Shown: one piece after another, positions 25,317 through 34,655 of the stretch | How the letters are laid out: the number at the start of each line of letters is the position of its first letter | Numbering within the stretch: the stretch's first letter is position 1 | Assembly (NCBI GenBank): GCA_963775245.1 | Contig: CAVZID010000026.1 | Location: 124,001 to 188,000 of the forward strand | Direction: 5' to 3' | Length of the DNA stretch: 64,000 bases | From: CAVSWT01 sp963775245 | GTDB taxonomy: Bacteria > Bacteroidota > Ignavibacteria > Ignavibacteriales > Ignavibacteriaceae | Made by a program: the position numbers and the translations under genes | Notes under the pieces: generated by a model | Told to the model about the DNA's origin: nothing | What the model saw: only the letters and a program-made list of their open reading frames with translations | Database searches by the model: none

Positions 25317-25341
25317 ATCTACTTGCTATGCTTAACATCAG

Positions 25342-27834
25342 TTATTTAAATAATTCCAATTCGTGGTTCCCTGAATAAACTAGAGCAGTGCGGGGAATAT
25401 TAATAATTCCTCCTTCTTTTTCTTGCTTGTATTCACCTTCAGCACTAAGAGAAACACCTGTTACATAATTTACACCTTCAACTTTGTCTATTATTTGGTA
25501 TATCTCCGATGGATAAATAGAACGGCCAAACTGCCAGCCGTTCCAATCCGGCCCTCCATTTAACGGATCTAAAAATTGTTCAAGAGTTTGCAGCACGCGT
25601 TTTTCTACTTCAACCGGACTGCTCCTTTTCATTAAATAAACATTACACTTTACTGATACTTTAATATATTTCGGCCCAATTACATATACATCTGTTGTAA
25701 TCAACCTATGCATATTTAGATGATTGGAAACGGTCTGAATAAAACCATCCGAAGGAAGCGGGACAAATATTTCCTTGGCTTGATCCATGATAAGTGTTTG
25801 ATATTTTTCCGCTGAGGTTTTACCCAATGCTGTTTGTAATGCATTAACAAATTTTTCTTCATTCATATATTCTTGATCTTGAATACTTTTTAATTGTGCT
25901 ATAATATCAGTAGGGATATCGCTGATAAGTCCGGTAAGAGACTGGCTAGTTAATTTGAATGAATCAGTTCCATCTCGTTTGTCCGGAACTACCACAACAG
26001 TTACTGAACCAGGGAAAAAAACGCAAGGATAATCCGGGTTATAGCCGGCTATTGCTTTTGATCTTGCAACTCGTAACCCGGGAGTAGAGATAGCAAGCAA
26101 CTCATAATCTTCTGCTGTAACTGCACGATAGTTTGTTCTGAAATCTTTTTTTGCTCTGGCTTTTGCATGCTCAATAGATTCAGCGTCACTACCTCCATTT
26201 GCCTCTCTTAAGTTTTTTCCTATTATACCATCATAGCCAAATTTTTGATCTTGGGGTACATTTCCATTTGCACCAAGCGTACATTTATATGAAGCTCTTA
26301 TTTTTTTTGATTCACCTGGAATGCGGCCGTTTAAGCCGTTGCCAAAAGTGATTTCCCTGCTATTCAAATCAAATGTATAATGAGGTGCATCCGGCGAAGA
26401 TAGATCGAAATCTTCCACTTCATACCAGGTTTCCCATGATTCATCATCTTCTTGAACCTGGATCAGAATACGATTCTTGCCAACAATTTTACTTATAAAA
26501 TTTATTTCGTAAGGATCTCCTGATTCTAAAATATTGTTTAATGATACTATAATTAAATTTAAATTATCCTTAATTTGATCTATATCAGTTGAAGGCAAGC
26601 CAGCCATAATAGAAAGCAGCAAAGGGGAGATTATAGAGTTTGAGCCGTTGCCCTGTGCTTCAATATAATCATTTATAATTTTTACGTTATCAGGTTGTTG
26701 AATGCTTTCCCAATCAATTATAAATGTCTTAATGTTTTCATCAAATCCACTCCATATTTTTTTTACCGGGTTATGTTCAACTGAATTACTATACTCAATA
26801 AGCTTTTGGAATAATCCGTACCAATTTAGAATATCGCTGGAAGTAAAAAGCGAATAAGGAAAGTCAGGTATAATTTCCCCGATGATTGGAGTATTTTGAA
26901 GACGAAATTTTTGTCCCGGAATGCCAAGTCCGTTTCCAAGTTCCTCATATTCAATAGTTTCAGTTTGAGCAGCAGAAATAGTATTAAGAATAACCATGTT
27001 TATTCTAGGCGCAATCTCGTAGAGACCGCCTTGTATGCGGCATCGAATTCCAAACAAGCTACTCTTCATTTCCATAGATTGTGGGCCAATGAAAGTTATT
27101 CTTCCGCTTCTGCTTAATAATAATGTAGTATCTTTTAATGAACCATCCGGAAAAGTTGCGATGGATAGTTCATTCCATTTTCCGCTGTTCCAATATTCCC
27201 AAACTAAATCAACTGAATTAATTATTTTTGGTTGTTCATCTCCATGTTTGCCTACATGCGGGAGATCGTCTTCAAGCAGAATAAAGGAAAGTGAAATTTC
27301 TTTTCCTGCCGGTAAAGATTTATCAAATCCAATTTCAAGAGTTGATCCTTGAACTGCTTTTTCCCCAAATGCTGAAAAATAAATACCATCAGTATTATTT
27401 GCCTGGGTATTATCTACTTTCTGTGAATCATAATTAGTGATGATTGACTTAATTGCCAGCGGATAAAGAATAAAATCTTCTTCAGCTTCAAATGTTATTC
27501 TTTCTCCTGCAATATTAGTAATTAATTGAGAACTCTTTCCGATAAATTTTTCTTCTGTTATATCCGAAAAAGTTATATCAACTTTTGCCGGCTGAGCATA
27601 CAACGGATATAATCCTACCAGCTTAAGAAATTTTTTATAATTTTTATCGGTTACACGGTTTGCATGATATATCTGCATTTCTGCAAGCCATGCAAATAGT
27701 TCAATAAATGTTATGCCAGGATCATGAACATTGTGATCTGTCCAATCCGGTGCAAACCTAGGAATAAGTGAACGAGCTTCTTCAACTATACTATCAAAAG
27801 TTTTATCATCAAGATTAGGAATGGGAAGGCCCAT
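25342..27834 (-). CDS. eCIS baseplate J-like protein (Afp11/12 type)
   Basis: An 830-residue protein with the baseplate-J N-terminal signature: DWTDHNVHDPGITFIELFAW, then LAEMQIYHANRVTDKNYKKF. The central region has FGNGLNGRIPGESKKIRASY, followed by RTNYRAVTAEDYELLAISTP, which are hallmark blocks of the putative baseplate assembly family (TIGR02243). The protein forms the ring linking spike hub to sheath. Its length is normal and it is undamaged. The start ATG is at 27834. It is 70 bases downstream of the larger paralogue and presumably co-transcribed. Confidence 0.92.
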   Translation of the reverse strand: MGLPIPNLDDKTFDSIVEEARSLIPRFAPDWTDHNVHDPGITFIELFAWLAEMQIYHANRVTDKNYKKFLKLVGLYPLYAQPAKVDITFSDITEEKFIGKSSQLITNIAGERITFEAEEDFILYPLAIKSIITNYDSQKVDNTQANNTDGIYFSAFGEKAVQGSTLEIGFDKSLPAGKEISLSFILLEDDLPHVGKHGDEQPKIINSVDLVWEYWNSGKWNELSIATFPDGSLKDTTLLLSRSGRITFIGPQSMEMKSSLFGIRCRIQGGLYEIAPRINMVILNTISAAQTETIEYEELGNGLGIPGQKFRLQNTPIIGEIIPDFPYSLFTSSDILNWYGLFQKLIEYSNSVEHNPVKKIWSGFDENIKTFIIDWESIQQPDNVKIINDYIEAQGNGSNSIISPLLLSIMAGLPSTDIDQIKDNLNLIIVSLNNILESGDPYEINFISKIVGKNRILIQVQEDDESWETWYEVEDFDLSSPDAPHYTFDLNSREITFGNGLNGRIPGESKKIRASYKCTLGANGNVPQDQKFGYDGIIGKNLREANGGSDAESIEHAKARAKKDFRTNYRAVTAEDYELLAISTPGLRVARSKAIAGYNPDYPCVFFPGSVTVVVVPDKRDGTDSFKLTSQSLTGLISDIPTDIIAQLKSIQDQEYMNEEKFVNALQTALGKTSAEKYQTLIMDQAKEIFVPLPSDGFIQTVSNHLNMHRLITTDVYVIGPKYIKVSVKCNVYLMKRSSPVEVEKRVLQTLEQFLDPLNGGPDWNGWQFGRSIYPSEIYQIIDKVEGVNYVTGVSLSAEGEYKQEKEGGIINIPRTALVYSGNHELELFK

Positions 27835-27906
27835 GATTTGGTTTCTCCAATAATTAATTGAGCAATTAAACTATTAGATTTTTTATATCGTTATTAAAGA
27901 TTATGT

Positions 27907-30900
27907 CTAAACGACTTCGGTATTTAATATTTTTTTTAATTGAAGGTTAATTGTATGAGTGCCGGAAGCAACCAGGTAATCCTTGCCAACAAAGACTATA
28001 TCATTACTGGCAGCTGAATTGTAATTAAAATTTAAGTTCTCTACATGATCAATCCCATCTATATCTTCAAGAAGCCCATAAACATCTGAAGCCGAAATAT
28101 CTCTTCCAAAATCCCAGCCGGTTCCATCCGAACCCCCGGTGAGAGGATGTAAAAAAGTATTAAGCTTGCTTCTTGCCTCACGCTCAACTTCTGAAGCTGC
28201 ATCGATGGAATCAATATAAATGTCAACGGAAATGTTAATCTTCAAATAGAGAGGGCCTTCAACATAAATATGTTTTGCAAAAGCGAGAGTGGTTGAAGAG
28301 CAGGACTCAAGAAATTCCTGAACTATTCGTTTCAATTCCAAAGAAGGAAATGGCATATCATCTGTTGAATCAGGAACAATTATTACGGTTACACTGCCGA
28401 TCTCCGTTTGCCTATTATTATTAGTATTAGGAAGGCATCTTGCTTTTACAACTTTTCTTGATGCTTGTTTTGCAAGCCATTCGAAATCTTCAATAGTAAC
28501 CGCACGGCCTCTGTGGCTTATCATAGCCGGGCCAATTTCCAGCATTTCATCAAGAGTAGCAGTATCCGCACCGCCATCTGCAGCAACATGATTTACAGCG
28601 CTATCAACTCCCGCAACTGCAGATTTAAGAGACTTGATCTCATTGACGTCTACATTTCCTTGCTTACCTCCGCCGGCCTGATATGAAAATGCTTTTATAT
28701 TATCATCAAAGCCTGCCGGTATCATCCCGTTTAAGCCATCCCCAAATTGGATTTGGCCTATAGCACGGTCAAGAGTGTAGTGCCGGCTATCAGATGAAGA
28801 ATCAAAAAAATCAGAGACCTCACTCCATAACACCCATGTTTCTGTTGTTTCGCCTTTTTCATTCTTCACTTCAAAAATAGTATTAACACCATATGAACTT
28901 ATTAAATTTTGTTTTTCTTCTTCCGATAAGATTTCCTTCACTCTTATTTCCTCACCTTTAAGCACAGGGAATTTTAGAAAAGAAAAAATTTGATTAGGTT
29001 CACCGTCACTTGAACCAAGTATTTCATCTTTAATTGTTTCAGCCTGAATTGCCCAGGTTGTATTTGGATAGATTCCATGTATTTCAGGATTCGAATCATA
29101 ACTGCCTTTAACAAGACTTCCACGTATCCAGTAAAACATTTCGCCAAATCTTTGATGGGAAATAAAATCTATTGGCCCGATCAGTTCTAAATGGCCTTGT
29201 GTAATCATTCCTTCGGACTCATCAAGATAATCAAGCAATGCCCAATCGGTTGTATTTTCATAATTCCAATCCATCTTGGGTTTTGTCTCATCATTGAATG
29301 GGAGCTCTTTTGCATCAAAGAATATCCTGATTGGACCGTCTATCAACGGCTTATCAAAGCCCAAATAGAAATTTAGATTTGTATCTTCCATGGGAATGAA
29401 AGGAATAATAAATTCTTCCTCTTTTGAAGAGTTCGATGTTTCATCTTGAAAATCAAGATTATTATAACTCAGGCAGTATTGAAGTTTTTCTTTTATATTA
29501 AAACGATAATCAATTTTAAGATCCCGGATAATAGGTATGTTATATTTGCTATCTATCTTTATTTTTTGTTCATTACTTTTGTCGATGGAATATTCATCTC
29601 TTCCATAATCACCTCCCACAATCCTTGCTCGAATCCAATAATTTTTTTGTCCGTTCACTTCTAACTCATAAATATCAGCCGGGCAATTGAATTCAATTGC
29701 CATTTCGTCTCCATCTTTCAAAAGCCTGTTAGTATCATCCTTTAAAATTGTAATTGCCTGCCAACCATTACCATTCCAAAATTCCCATGAGAGTTTTGGA
29801 TTAAGAGAGGCAGAATCGGATTTATTAGCAAAGGTATCAAGGTGTGTTAAAGAAAATTTAAGAGTAATAGTTGCATCCTTTTTTGATAAACTTTCCTGGC
29901 TGCCGATATAAAATGAATCATACAACCTGGGTTTACTGCCGAAAGGATTTATTTTATATGTCCTTTGTATTTTGTTCTTACTAATATCATTTTCTAAAAC
30001 ATCAATATTTGATTCAAGAGTAGCTTGAATGCTTATTTGATCAAAATCTATATTTGTTATTATTCCCTGACTTTTGAAATTTTCACCGGTAAAAATATCT
30101 ATTATGTCTCCTATGCTAAACCCATCAACAGAGTCGAGGCAAATATGTTTGGGAGGATTTGTAATTATGGCGGCTGCGGATAATGGAATTTCTATTTCTC
30201 CCTGACATTCAACTACATTTGCTTCAATAGAAACTTGTTTCCAGTCTATAGGTACATCATTAAAAAAACCTGCATCGGGAGGTATCGAATCACCTGGTTC
30301 TGCTTTTAAGAAAATTGTATCTATTGTTGGAAGAATTATTGATGAACCGATTGAGAGTGGATCTTTCAATCTGCATCTTACCCATCTAGTTTTTATTTCG
30401 CCTATGCTTTTGTCTTTGATCTCTATTCGATTTGTTTTTGTAAAAATATCCGCAAGCTTCTCTTCTTTCACTTTCCCTTCAAGAGTTTTTAAAAGCATAA
30501 GTTCACCATTTTGACTAAAACCATTTGTACCATCACTTTCAATCTCCAGCGGAACCCATTCATCTATTTCTTTCTCTTTATTTTCTCCCCAATACGACCA
30601 TTCCAAATTCAAGCTTGAATTTCCTGTTCCGGCATCTGCTAAAGTTACATCAATAATTATTTTGCCGGCACTTTCCATATTAAATATATCGGTATGCCCA
30701 AAATAAAGGCTGTGTTCTTGTTGATTTGCCCCTGAAAAGAGAGTGAATGCAATTTGCTCATCAAGAATTTTTCCGTCTTTTGATGTAACGTTTGCAGTAT
30801 GAACAAAAATATTATCGTTGAAAGGATCGGTGCTGATTACTTCTTTAAGATTACTTGTAGTAGCCCAGAGATTTTTTTCCGTTTCAAATGGAAGCTCGTC

Positions 30901-31248
30901 ATGCTTATCTGTTTTATCGGCAGAAGCCTGAGTTTTTGCGGGAATTAAGAAATCATTATCGGTACCATCGACAAGCTTAAATGTAAGAGGAACTCTTGCA
31001 GTCTGTGCCGGAAGCAGCTTTATTCCAAGCATATCCAGGAATGCAACAAAATTTTTACGCGGCATCTGGTTGAGATGATTTACGACGGATTCGGATATAT
31101 GAGAAAAAATTTTTAAGAGTGCAACCCCACTATCTTTATCTTCGTCCGAAGCTTTCCATTCAGGTGTATAATGGGGAACCAATCCTTTTAAGATGTTTAA
31201 TAAATCACTAAACTTTCTAGAATCTATTTTAGGAGCTTCGATTTTCAT
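27907..31248 (-). CDS. eCIS baseplate J-like protein, large paralogue (Afp11/12 type)
   Basis: A 1113-residue protein. It opens with PEWKASDEDKDSGVALLKIF, then ISESVVNHLNQMPRKNFVAF, the N-terminal baseplate-J pattern. Late blocks are IGQIQFGDGLNGMIPAGFDD and ISHRGRAVTIEDFEWLAKQA, followed by GTGWDFGRDISASDVYGLLE near the end. The middle holds long beta-rich insertions that make it bigger than its neighbour. With the 25342 gene it forms a two-gene baseplate set, as afp11 and afp12 do. It is 100 bases downstream of the gp25 gene. Confidence 0.92.
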   Translation of the reverse strand: MKIEAPKIDSRKFSDLLNILKGLVPHYTPEWKASDEDKDSGVALLKIFSHISESVVNHLNQMPRKNFVAFLDMLGIKLLPAQTARVPLTFKLVDGTDNDFLIPAKTQASADKTDKHDELPFETEKNLWATTSNLKEVISTDPFNDNIFVHTANVTSKDGKILDEQIAFTLFSGANQQEHSLYFGHTDIFNMESAGKIIIDVTLADAGTGNSSLNLEWSYWGENKEKEIDEWVPLEIESDGTNGFSQNGELMLLKTLEGKVKEEKLADIFTKTNRIEIKDKSIGEIKTRWVRCRLKDPLSIGSSIILPTIDTIFLKAEPGDSIPPDAGFFNDVPIDWKQVSIEANVVECQGEIEIPLSAAAIITNPPKHICLDSVDGFSIGDIIDIFTGENFKSQGIITNIDFDQISIQATLESNIDVLENDISKNKIQRTYKINPFGSKPRLYDSFYIGSQESLSKKDATITLKFSLTHLDTFANKSDSASLNPKLSWEFWNGNGWQAITILKDDTNRLLKDGDEMAIEFNCPADIYELEVNGQKNYWIRARIVGGDYGRDEYSIDKSNEQKIKIDSKYNIPIIRDLKIDYRFNIKEKLQYCLSYNNLDFQDETSNSSKEEEFIIPFIPMEDTNLNFYLGFDKPLIDGPIRIFFDAKELPFNDETKPKMDWNYENTTDWALLDYLDESEGMITQGHLELIGPIDFISHQRFGEMFYWIRGSLVKGSYDSNPEIHGIYPNTTWAIQAETIKDEILGSSDGEPNQIFSFLKFPVLKGEEIRVKEILSEEEKQNLISSYGVNTIFEVKNEKGETTETWVLWSEVSDFFDSSSDSRHYTLDRAIGQIQFGDGLNGMIPAGFDDNIKAFSYQAGGGKQGNVDVNEIKSLKSAVAGVDSAVNHVAADGGADTATLDEMLEIGPAMISHRGRAVTIEDFEWLAKQASRKVVKARCLPNTNNNRQTEIGSVTVIIVPDSTDDMPFPSLELKRIVQEFLESCSSTTLAFAKHIYVEGPLYLKINISVDIYIDSIDAASEVEREARSKLNTFLHPLTGGSDGTGWDFGRDISASDVYGLLEDIDGIDHVENLNFNYNSAASNDIVFVGKDYLVASGTHTINLQLKKILNTEVV

Positions 31249-31351
31249 AATCTAATATTTTTTTACTATCAAAAAATCAGAGGGCTTGCTGCTTAAAGAA
31301 TTAAAAAATAAATGGAAAGTTTTAGCTTGCGATTTTATGTGAATAAAAATT

Positions 31352-31747
31352 TTAAACTTCCTTTAGATAAAATGGGTAAACCAGGTTAAACCTATTATTT
31401 GTAACTCGAACCTTGTAGTCAATGCTTACAAGCAATTTCCCTTCATAGTCCAATTCAGAAGATACTGCGACATTATTTAACTCAATCCTGGGTTCCCACT
31501 GAGTAAGTGCTTCACGAACACTATTTTCTACAAGGTTTATAGTAGTAGTATTAATTGGAGAGAAAACAAGATCATGTATCCCGCATCCAAAATCGGGGCG
31601 CATAACCCGTTCTCCTTTAGAGGTTGAAAGAATTATCCATATAGATTCTTTAATGTCCTGTTCATACTCGGACATAGCTATTCTTCCGGTATTTGTATCA
31701 ACTGTAACCGGAAATTTCCAGCCTCTGCCTAAAAATTCTTTAGCCAT
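31352..31747 (-). CDS. GPW/gp25 family baseplate wedge protein (Afp9-like)
   Basis: A 131-residue protein that matches the gp25 family over its length: FLGRGWKFPV at the start, SIWIILSTSKGERVMRPDFG, CGIHDLVFSPINTTT, and SVREALTQWEPRIEL. gp25 proteins form the sheath-initiating wedge with the baseplate-J proteins. The gene lies between the PAAR and baseplate-J genes in the order seen in afp and pvc clusters. Confidence 0.95.
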   Translation of the reverse strand: MAKEFLGRGWKFPVTVDTNTGRIAMSEYEQDIKESIWIILSTSKGERVMRPDFGCGIHDLVFSPINTTTINLVENSVREALTQWEPRIELNNVAVSSELDYEGKLLVSIDYKVRVTNNRFNLVYPFYLKEV

Positions 31748-31800
31748 TAGAGTTGTTCAAGTTTTAATCTTATAAATTAATTTAAATTTATTATTAAGCT

Positions 31801-32094
31801 TTATCCGATTATTACAGTAGGGCAGCCCATAGCTATTGAATTGGGAGGGCCTGCTTCTATTATAAGATCACCTTGCCTGGCTGCCGGTAAATTATTAATT
31901 AAAACGGTTAAGCTGCCAATACTGATAACACCGCCAACATGAGGGACTGTTCCTGAAACCAACGGGCAAGTGTGAAAATCTGATGTGGCTCTCCAGGCAG
32001 GCATTCCGCCGATAAGAACATTAAAGCTGCCAGGCCCCGGGCCAAGTGGTGTGCCATGGCTTGTCAAATCTCCTACTCTTGCTGCTAAAGGCAT
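31801..32094 (-). CDS. PAAR-domain spike-tip protein (Afp10-like)
   Basis: A 97-residue protein with the PAAR pattern MPLAARVGDLTSHGTPLGPG then FHTCPLVSGTVPHVGGVI, and a C-terminal PAARQGDLI with SIAMGCPTVIIG. Conserved His and Cys residues bind the zinc that sharpens the spike tip. It lies between the gpV-like spike gene and gp25 gene, as in other eCIS clusters. It is intact and of normal length. Confidence 0.95.
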   Translation of the reverse strand: MPLAARVGDLTSHGTPLGPGPGSFNVLIGGMPAWRATSDFHTCPLVSGTVPHVGGVISIGSLTVLINNLPAARQGDLIIEAGPPNSIAMGCPTVIIG

Positions 32095-32168
32095 ATATAT
32101 TTATAAAGAAATATGTTAGTGGATTTAAATATTAAAAAATAATCATCTAATAAAATCTTAATTTTCTT

Positions 32169-32405
32169 TTAATTGATTTTAACCGGCAGTCCCTGTATTG
32201 TCAAAAGAGAATTCGATTTTAGAGACAGAGAAGCTGTGCCTTCTATTTCTACAACTGCAGATTTAATATTAAGCTGCATGGCACTTTCTATGTCTATAGA
32301 ATTTTGAACAGAATCAATTAGTGATTTGATTGTTCCCTGTCTTATCTTTAATTTCAATCTTTTCCTGGGCGGCAGAGTCATCCAGAATAATTTGGTGCCC
32401 AGCAT
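32169..32405 (-). pseudogene. C-terminal spike segment in a shifted frame (continuation of the gpV-like gene)
   Basis: From about 32325 downwards this frame encodes LIDSVQNSIDIESAMQLNIK, then VVEIEGTASLSLKSNSLLTI and QGLPVKIN. These are the repetitive beta-helix strands and typical C-terminal end of VgrG/gp5-like spikes. Removing one base in the AAT before TGA at about 32317-32326 restores DKTGNNQITIDSVQNSIDIE in one frame with the gene at 32314-32832. The upstream part of this frame (residues 1-27) is not real protein. Confidence 0.75.
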
Positions 32406-32832
32406 TTGTATGAATTTCTATTTTTTCTTTTTTAGTCGTATCATCATCATTAAATATAATTTCGTGGCCGCTGCGGGATCTTATTTTACGAATATTATTT
32501 TTACCATCACTATTATTTTCAGGCGGCTTATCCACACCATTCCACAAAGCTCCAATTATATACGGATGATTTATATCTCCATGCTCAAATGCAACAAGCA
32601 CCTCATCTCCAACCTCAGGAAGAAAAAAGCTTCCACGATTTCCACCGCTCATCATAGTTGCAATTCTAATCCAGTCGGTTTCGTTGTCATCCGAAAGCCA
32701 GGGGAATTTTATTTTTATCCTGTAGAGACCTTCAGGGTCTTTATTGTTTGTTACTATACCGGCAGCGACTCCATTAACAAGCCTAACATTATTTTTTTCT
32801 TCATTCTCCAATACATCAATTATACTCCTCAT
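32314..32832 (-). CDS. Phage baseplate assembly protein V / VgrG C-terminal (spike), truncated by frameshift
   Basis: A 172-residue frame with the gp5-like OB fold: LVNGVAAGIVTNNKDPEGLY, RIKIKFPWLSDDNETDWIRI, then FLPEVGDEVLVAFEHGDINH and PYIIGALWNG. After it the beta-helix begins (IRKIRSRSGHEIIFNDDD; KIEIHTNAGHQIILDD). The protein stops at TGNNQITN because of a one-base shift, with its C-terminal strands in the frame at 32169. It overlaps the upstream gpD-like gene by four bases (ATGA). Together they correspond to Afp8/VgrG split into two genes. Confidence 0.88.
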   Translation of the reverse strand: MRSIIDVLENEEKNNVRLVNGVAAGIVTNNKDPEGLYRIKIKFPWLSDDNETDWIRIATMMSGGNRGSFFLPEVGDEVLVAFEHGDINHPYIIGALWNGVDKPPENNSDGKNNIRKIRSRSGHEIIFNDDDTTKKEKIEIHTNAGHQIILDDSAAQEKIEIKDKTGNNQITN

Positions 32833-33920
32833 ATTGCATTCCTCTTTACCTTAAATCTTGTTCTGTAACCATTATCATCTATGGTGTGAGTCGTTTCTTC
32901 AACATAATATTTTCCGCTAAATCGTTTGCCCATTCCACCAAGTCCAATATTAACTCCAGGCCTTATATCGGGTAGTCCTATGCTTTCCACTTCTCCTTCA
33001 ACTAAACTATTGCTTGCTTTATTTAATTCAGATTTTGCAATGGCATTTGCTTGCTCTACCGAGCTAACCGCCACGTTTGTGATGACCATTTTACCATCTT
33101 TAATATTTTTCTCTGCTATCTGGCTTGCCGTTTTCCTTCCCGGTTCCTGTATTCTTTCACTTCCTGCTATGGCCCTGCCTATAATTGGGGAGCTGGGATC
33201 GCGGGGATTATGCCCTCTGACTTCTACCTCTGTAACTATTTTTGTAGTGTTTATAGTAGGACGAAAACTTATAATATCTTTTCCAAGCATAAGAGTAATT
33301 ATTTCCTTTGAATCATCTTTAGGCTTTATAAAGTAGATCGTTTTGCGGTTAACGGAAAATTCCCTGTCAGATTTTTTTTGCAGATCCAAAAGAAAATCGA
33401 AATAAGTTTTGTTACTGTCTTTATGAATAACTGTTTCAAATTTAGGTGTATCATCTACAACAGCATCTAACGAAGCTTCATTGGCAACTAATTTTGCTAT
33501 TTCACTATAACTTTTATTTAAGAAAGTTCTTTCTTTAGATTTTCTTTTAAGGTAATCAAAAGAAAGATCCTGCCCCCTAATATCAAGGGTGGTTGGCCCC
33601 CCGGAAAAAAAGCTTGAATCCAATGCATTGATCTTACCCTCTATCATCGAGATAAGATTATTTCCATAACCAATCTTTATTGTAACGGTATTTCCTTCAA
33701 CAAAAAGCGGATCATCCAGCCACTTAAACTGCTGCTTTGAAACATCGAACTCATCATTCATTGTGAAATTGAAGCTGGCGCCTTCATCCAACTTTTCTGT
33801 AATCGAGACATTCATTACTTCTTTGCTGATATTTATCGGCAAGGTTTTACCGTTAATATCCACCTCGAAATTGGGTGCATAAAAATTTAGATTTTTTTTT
33901 GCTATTGCTTCTAAAGCCAT
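32829..33920 (-). CDS. Phage late control gene D-like hub protein (VgrG N-terminal; Afp8-like)
   Basis: A 363-residue protein with the gpD/gp27-like hub fold. It has FYAPNFEVDINGKTLP at the start, NVSITEKLDEGASFNFTMND, then a central segment FLLDLQKKSDREFSVNRKTI and YFIKPKDDS. The C-terminus reads YVEETTHTIDDNGYRTRFKV, the standard end of this family. It forms the trimeric hub under the spike. The stop overlaps the start of the gpV-like gene, so the two are translationally coupled. It is intact. Confidence 0.92.
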   Translation of the reverse strand: MALEAIAKKNLNFYAPNFEVDINGKTLPINISKEVMNVSITEKLDEGASFNFTMNDEFDVSKQQFKWLDDPLFVEGNTVTIKIGYGNNLISMIEGKINALDSSFFSGGPTTLDIRGQDLSFDYLKRKSKERTFLNKSYSEIAKLVANEASLDAVVDDTPKFETVIHKDSNKTYFDFLLDLQKKSDREFSVNRKTIYFIKPKDDSKEIITLMLGKDIISFRPTINTTKIVTEVEVRGHNPRDPSSPIIGRAIAGSERIQEPGRKTASQIAEKNIKDGKMVITNVAVSSVEQANAIAKSELNKASNSLVEGEVESIGLPDIRPGVNIGLGGMGKRFSGKYYVEETTHTIDDNGYRTRFKVKRNAI

Positions 33921-33986
33921 ATAATATACTGCTGCGGCATCCTTATATCATTAAAGATTAAAACTTAAAATTATTTTTATATTTAT

Positions 33987-34655
33987 TTATTCCTTAAGTG
34001 GAATTATTAAATCTTCTCCCGGTATTAATTTACGCGGGTTATCAATATTATTTGCATCGGCGATTAATCTCCAATCCGCCGGGTCTCCATATTGCTTGCT
34101 TGCTATAGACCAAAGGCTGTCGCCCAGGGTTACTGTCCACCGCTTTGTTAAATCTGCCGATTGCAATGATAGCTCTTTAACCTGAACATCAACTTCTCTG
34201 TATTCTTTTAGAGTAACATTTAAAGTTGCTCTTACCGGAATTCCTTCCGGCAGAAACATTGTAAACCTTTTAGAGACCCTTTCAATTATACATTGAAAAA
34301 TAAAAGCACCCCATATAAAGATACATACAGGTGGAGCATGAAGATCAGAATCAATATCCATTAAGCCCTTCGCTGCATCAGGAAGCTTACTTAACATACT
34401 CCCTGCATCCCAGCCGGTTATCCTATCCGTAAAAACGCGAACATCAGTTCCTGCTTCATAAGTATCAAAAAAAAGATCCATACTGACTGACCTGGCGTTT
34501 CCCCTAACAAATTGAAAGATAGGAGAGGGAAGACCGGGGATATTCACTTCGGAAAACTGATTACTCTTTTCAACACTCAGCTCTTTTGGATTAAATAAGC
34601 AAGGAACAATCAATAAAGGATTATCTTTCCTTGTTAAAAAAGCTTTTACCAGCAT
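33987..34655 (-). CDS. CIS tube-initiator/LysM protein (Afp7-like)
   Basis: A 222-residue protein. The N-terminal 150 residues are the CIS-tube-like domain, recognised by CLFNPKELSVEKSNQFSEVN, FVRGNARSVSMDLFFDTYE and TDVRVFTDRITG. The C-terminal 50 residues are a LysM motif: RWTVTLGDSLWSIASKQYGD, then WRLIADANNIDNPRKLIPGE. Such proteins sit at the junction of spike hub and tube. Its start follows the upstream gene without a gap and uses GAGG within the end of that gene, implying tight coupling. Confidence 0.93.
   Translation of the reverse strand: MLVKAFLTRKDNPLLIVPCLFNPKELSVEKSNQFSEVNIPGLPSPIFQFVRGNARSVSMDLFFDTYEAGTDVRVFTDRITGWDAGSMLSKLPDAAKGLMDIDSDLHAPPVCIFIWGAFIFQCIIERVSKRFTMFLPEGIPVRATLNVTLKEYREVDVQVKELSLQSADLTKRWTVTLGDSLWSIASKQYGDPADWRLIADANNIDNPRKLIPGEDLIIPLKE

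Noticed and set aside
32326..33336. Long plus-strand frames opposite the spike and hub genes
   Set aside because: They are antisense shadows of the gpD- and gpV-like genes, which show clear conserved motifs.
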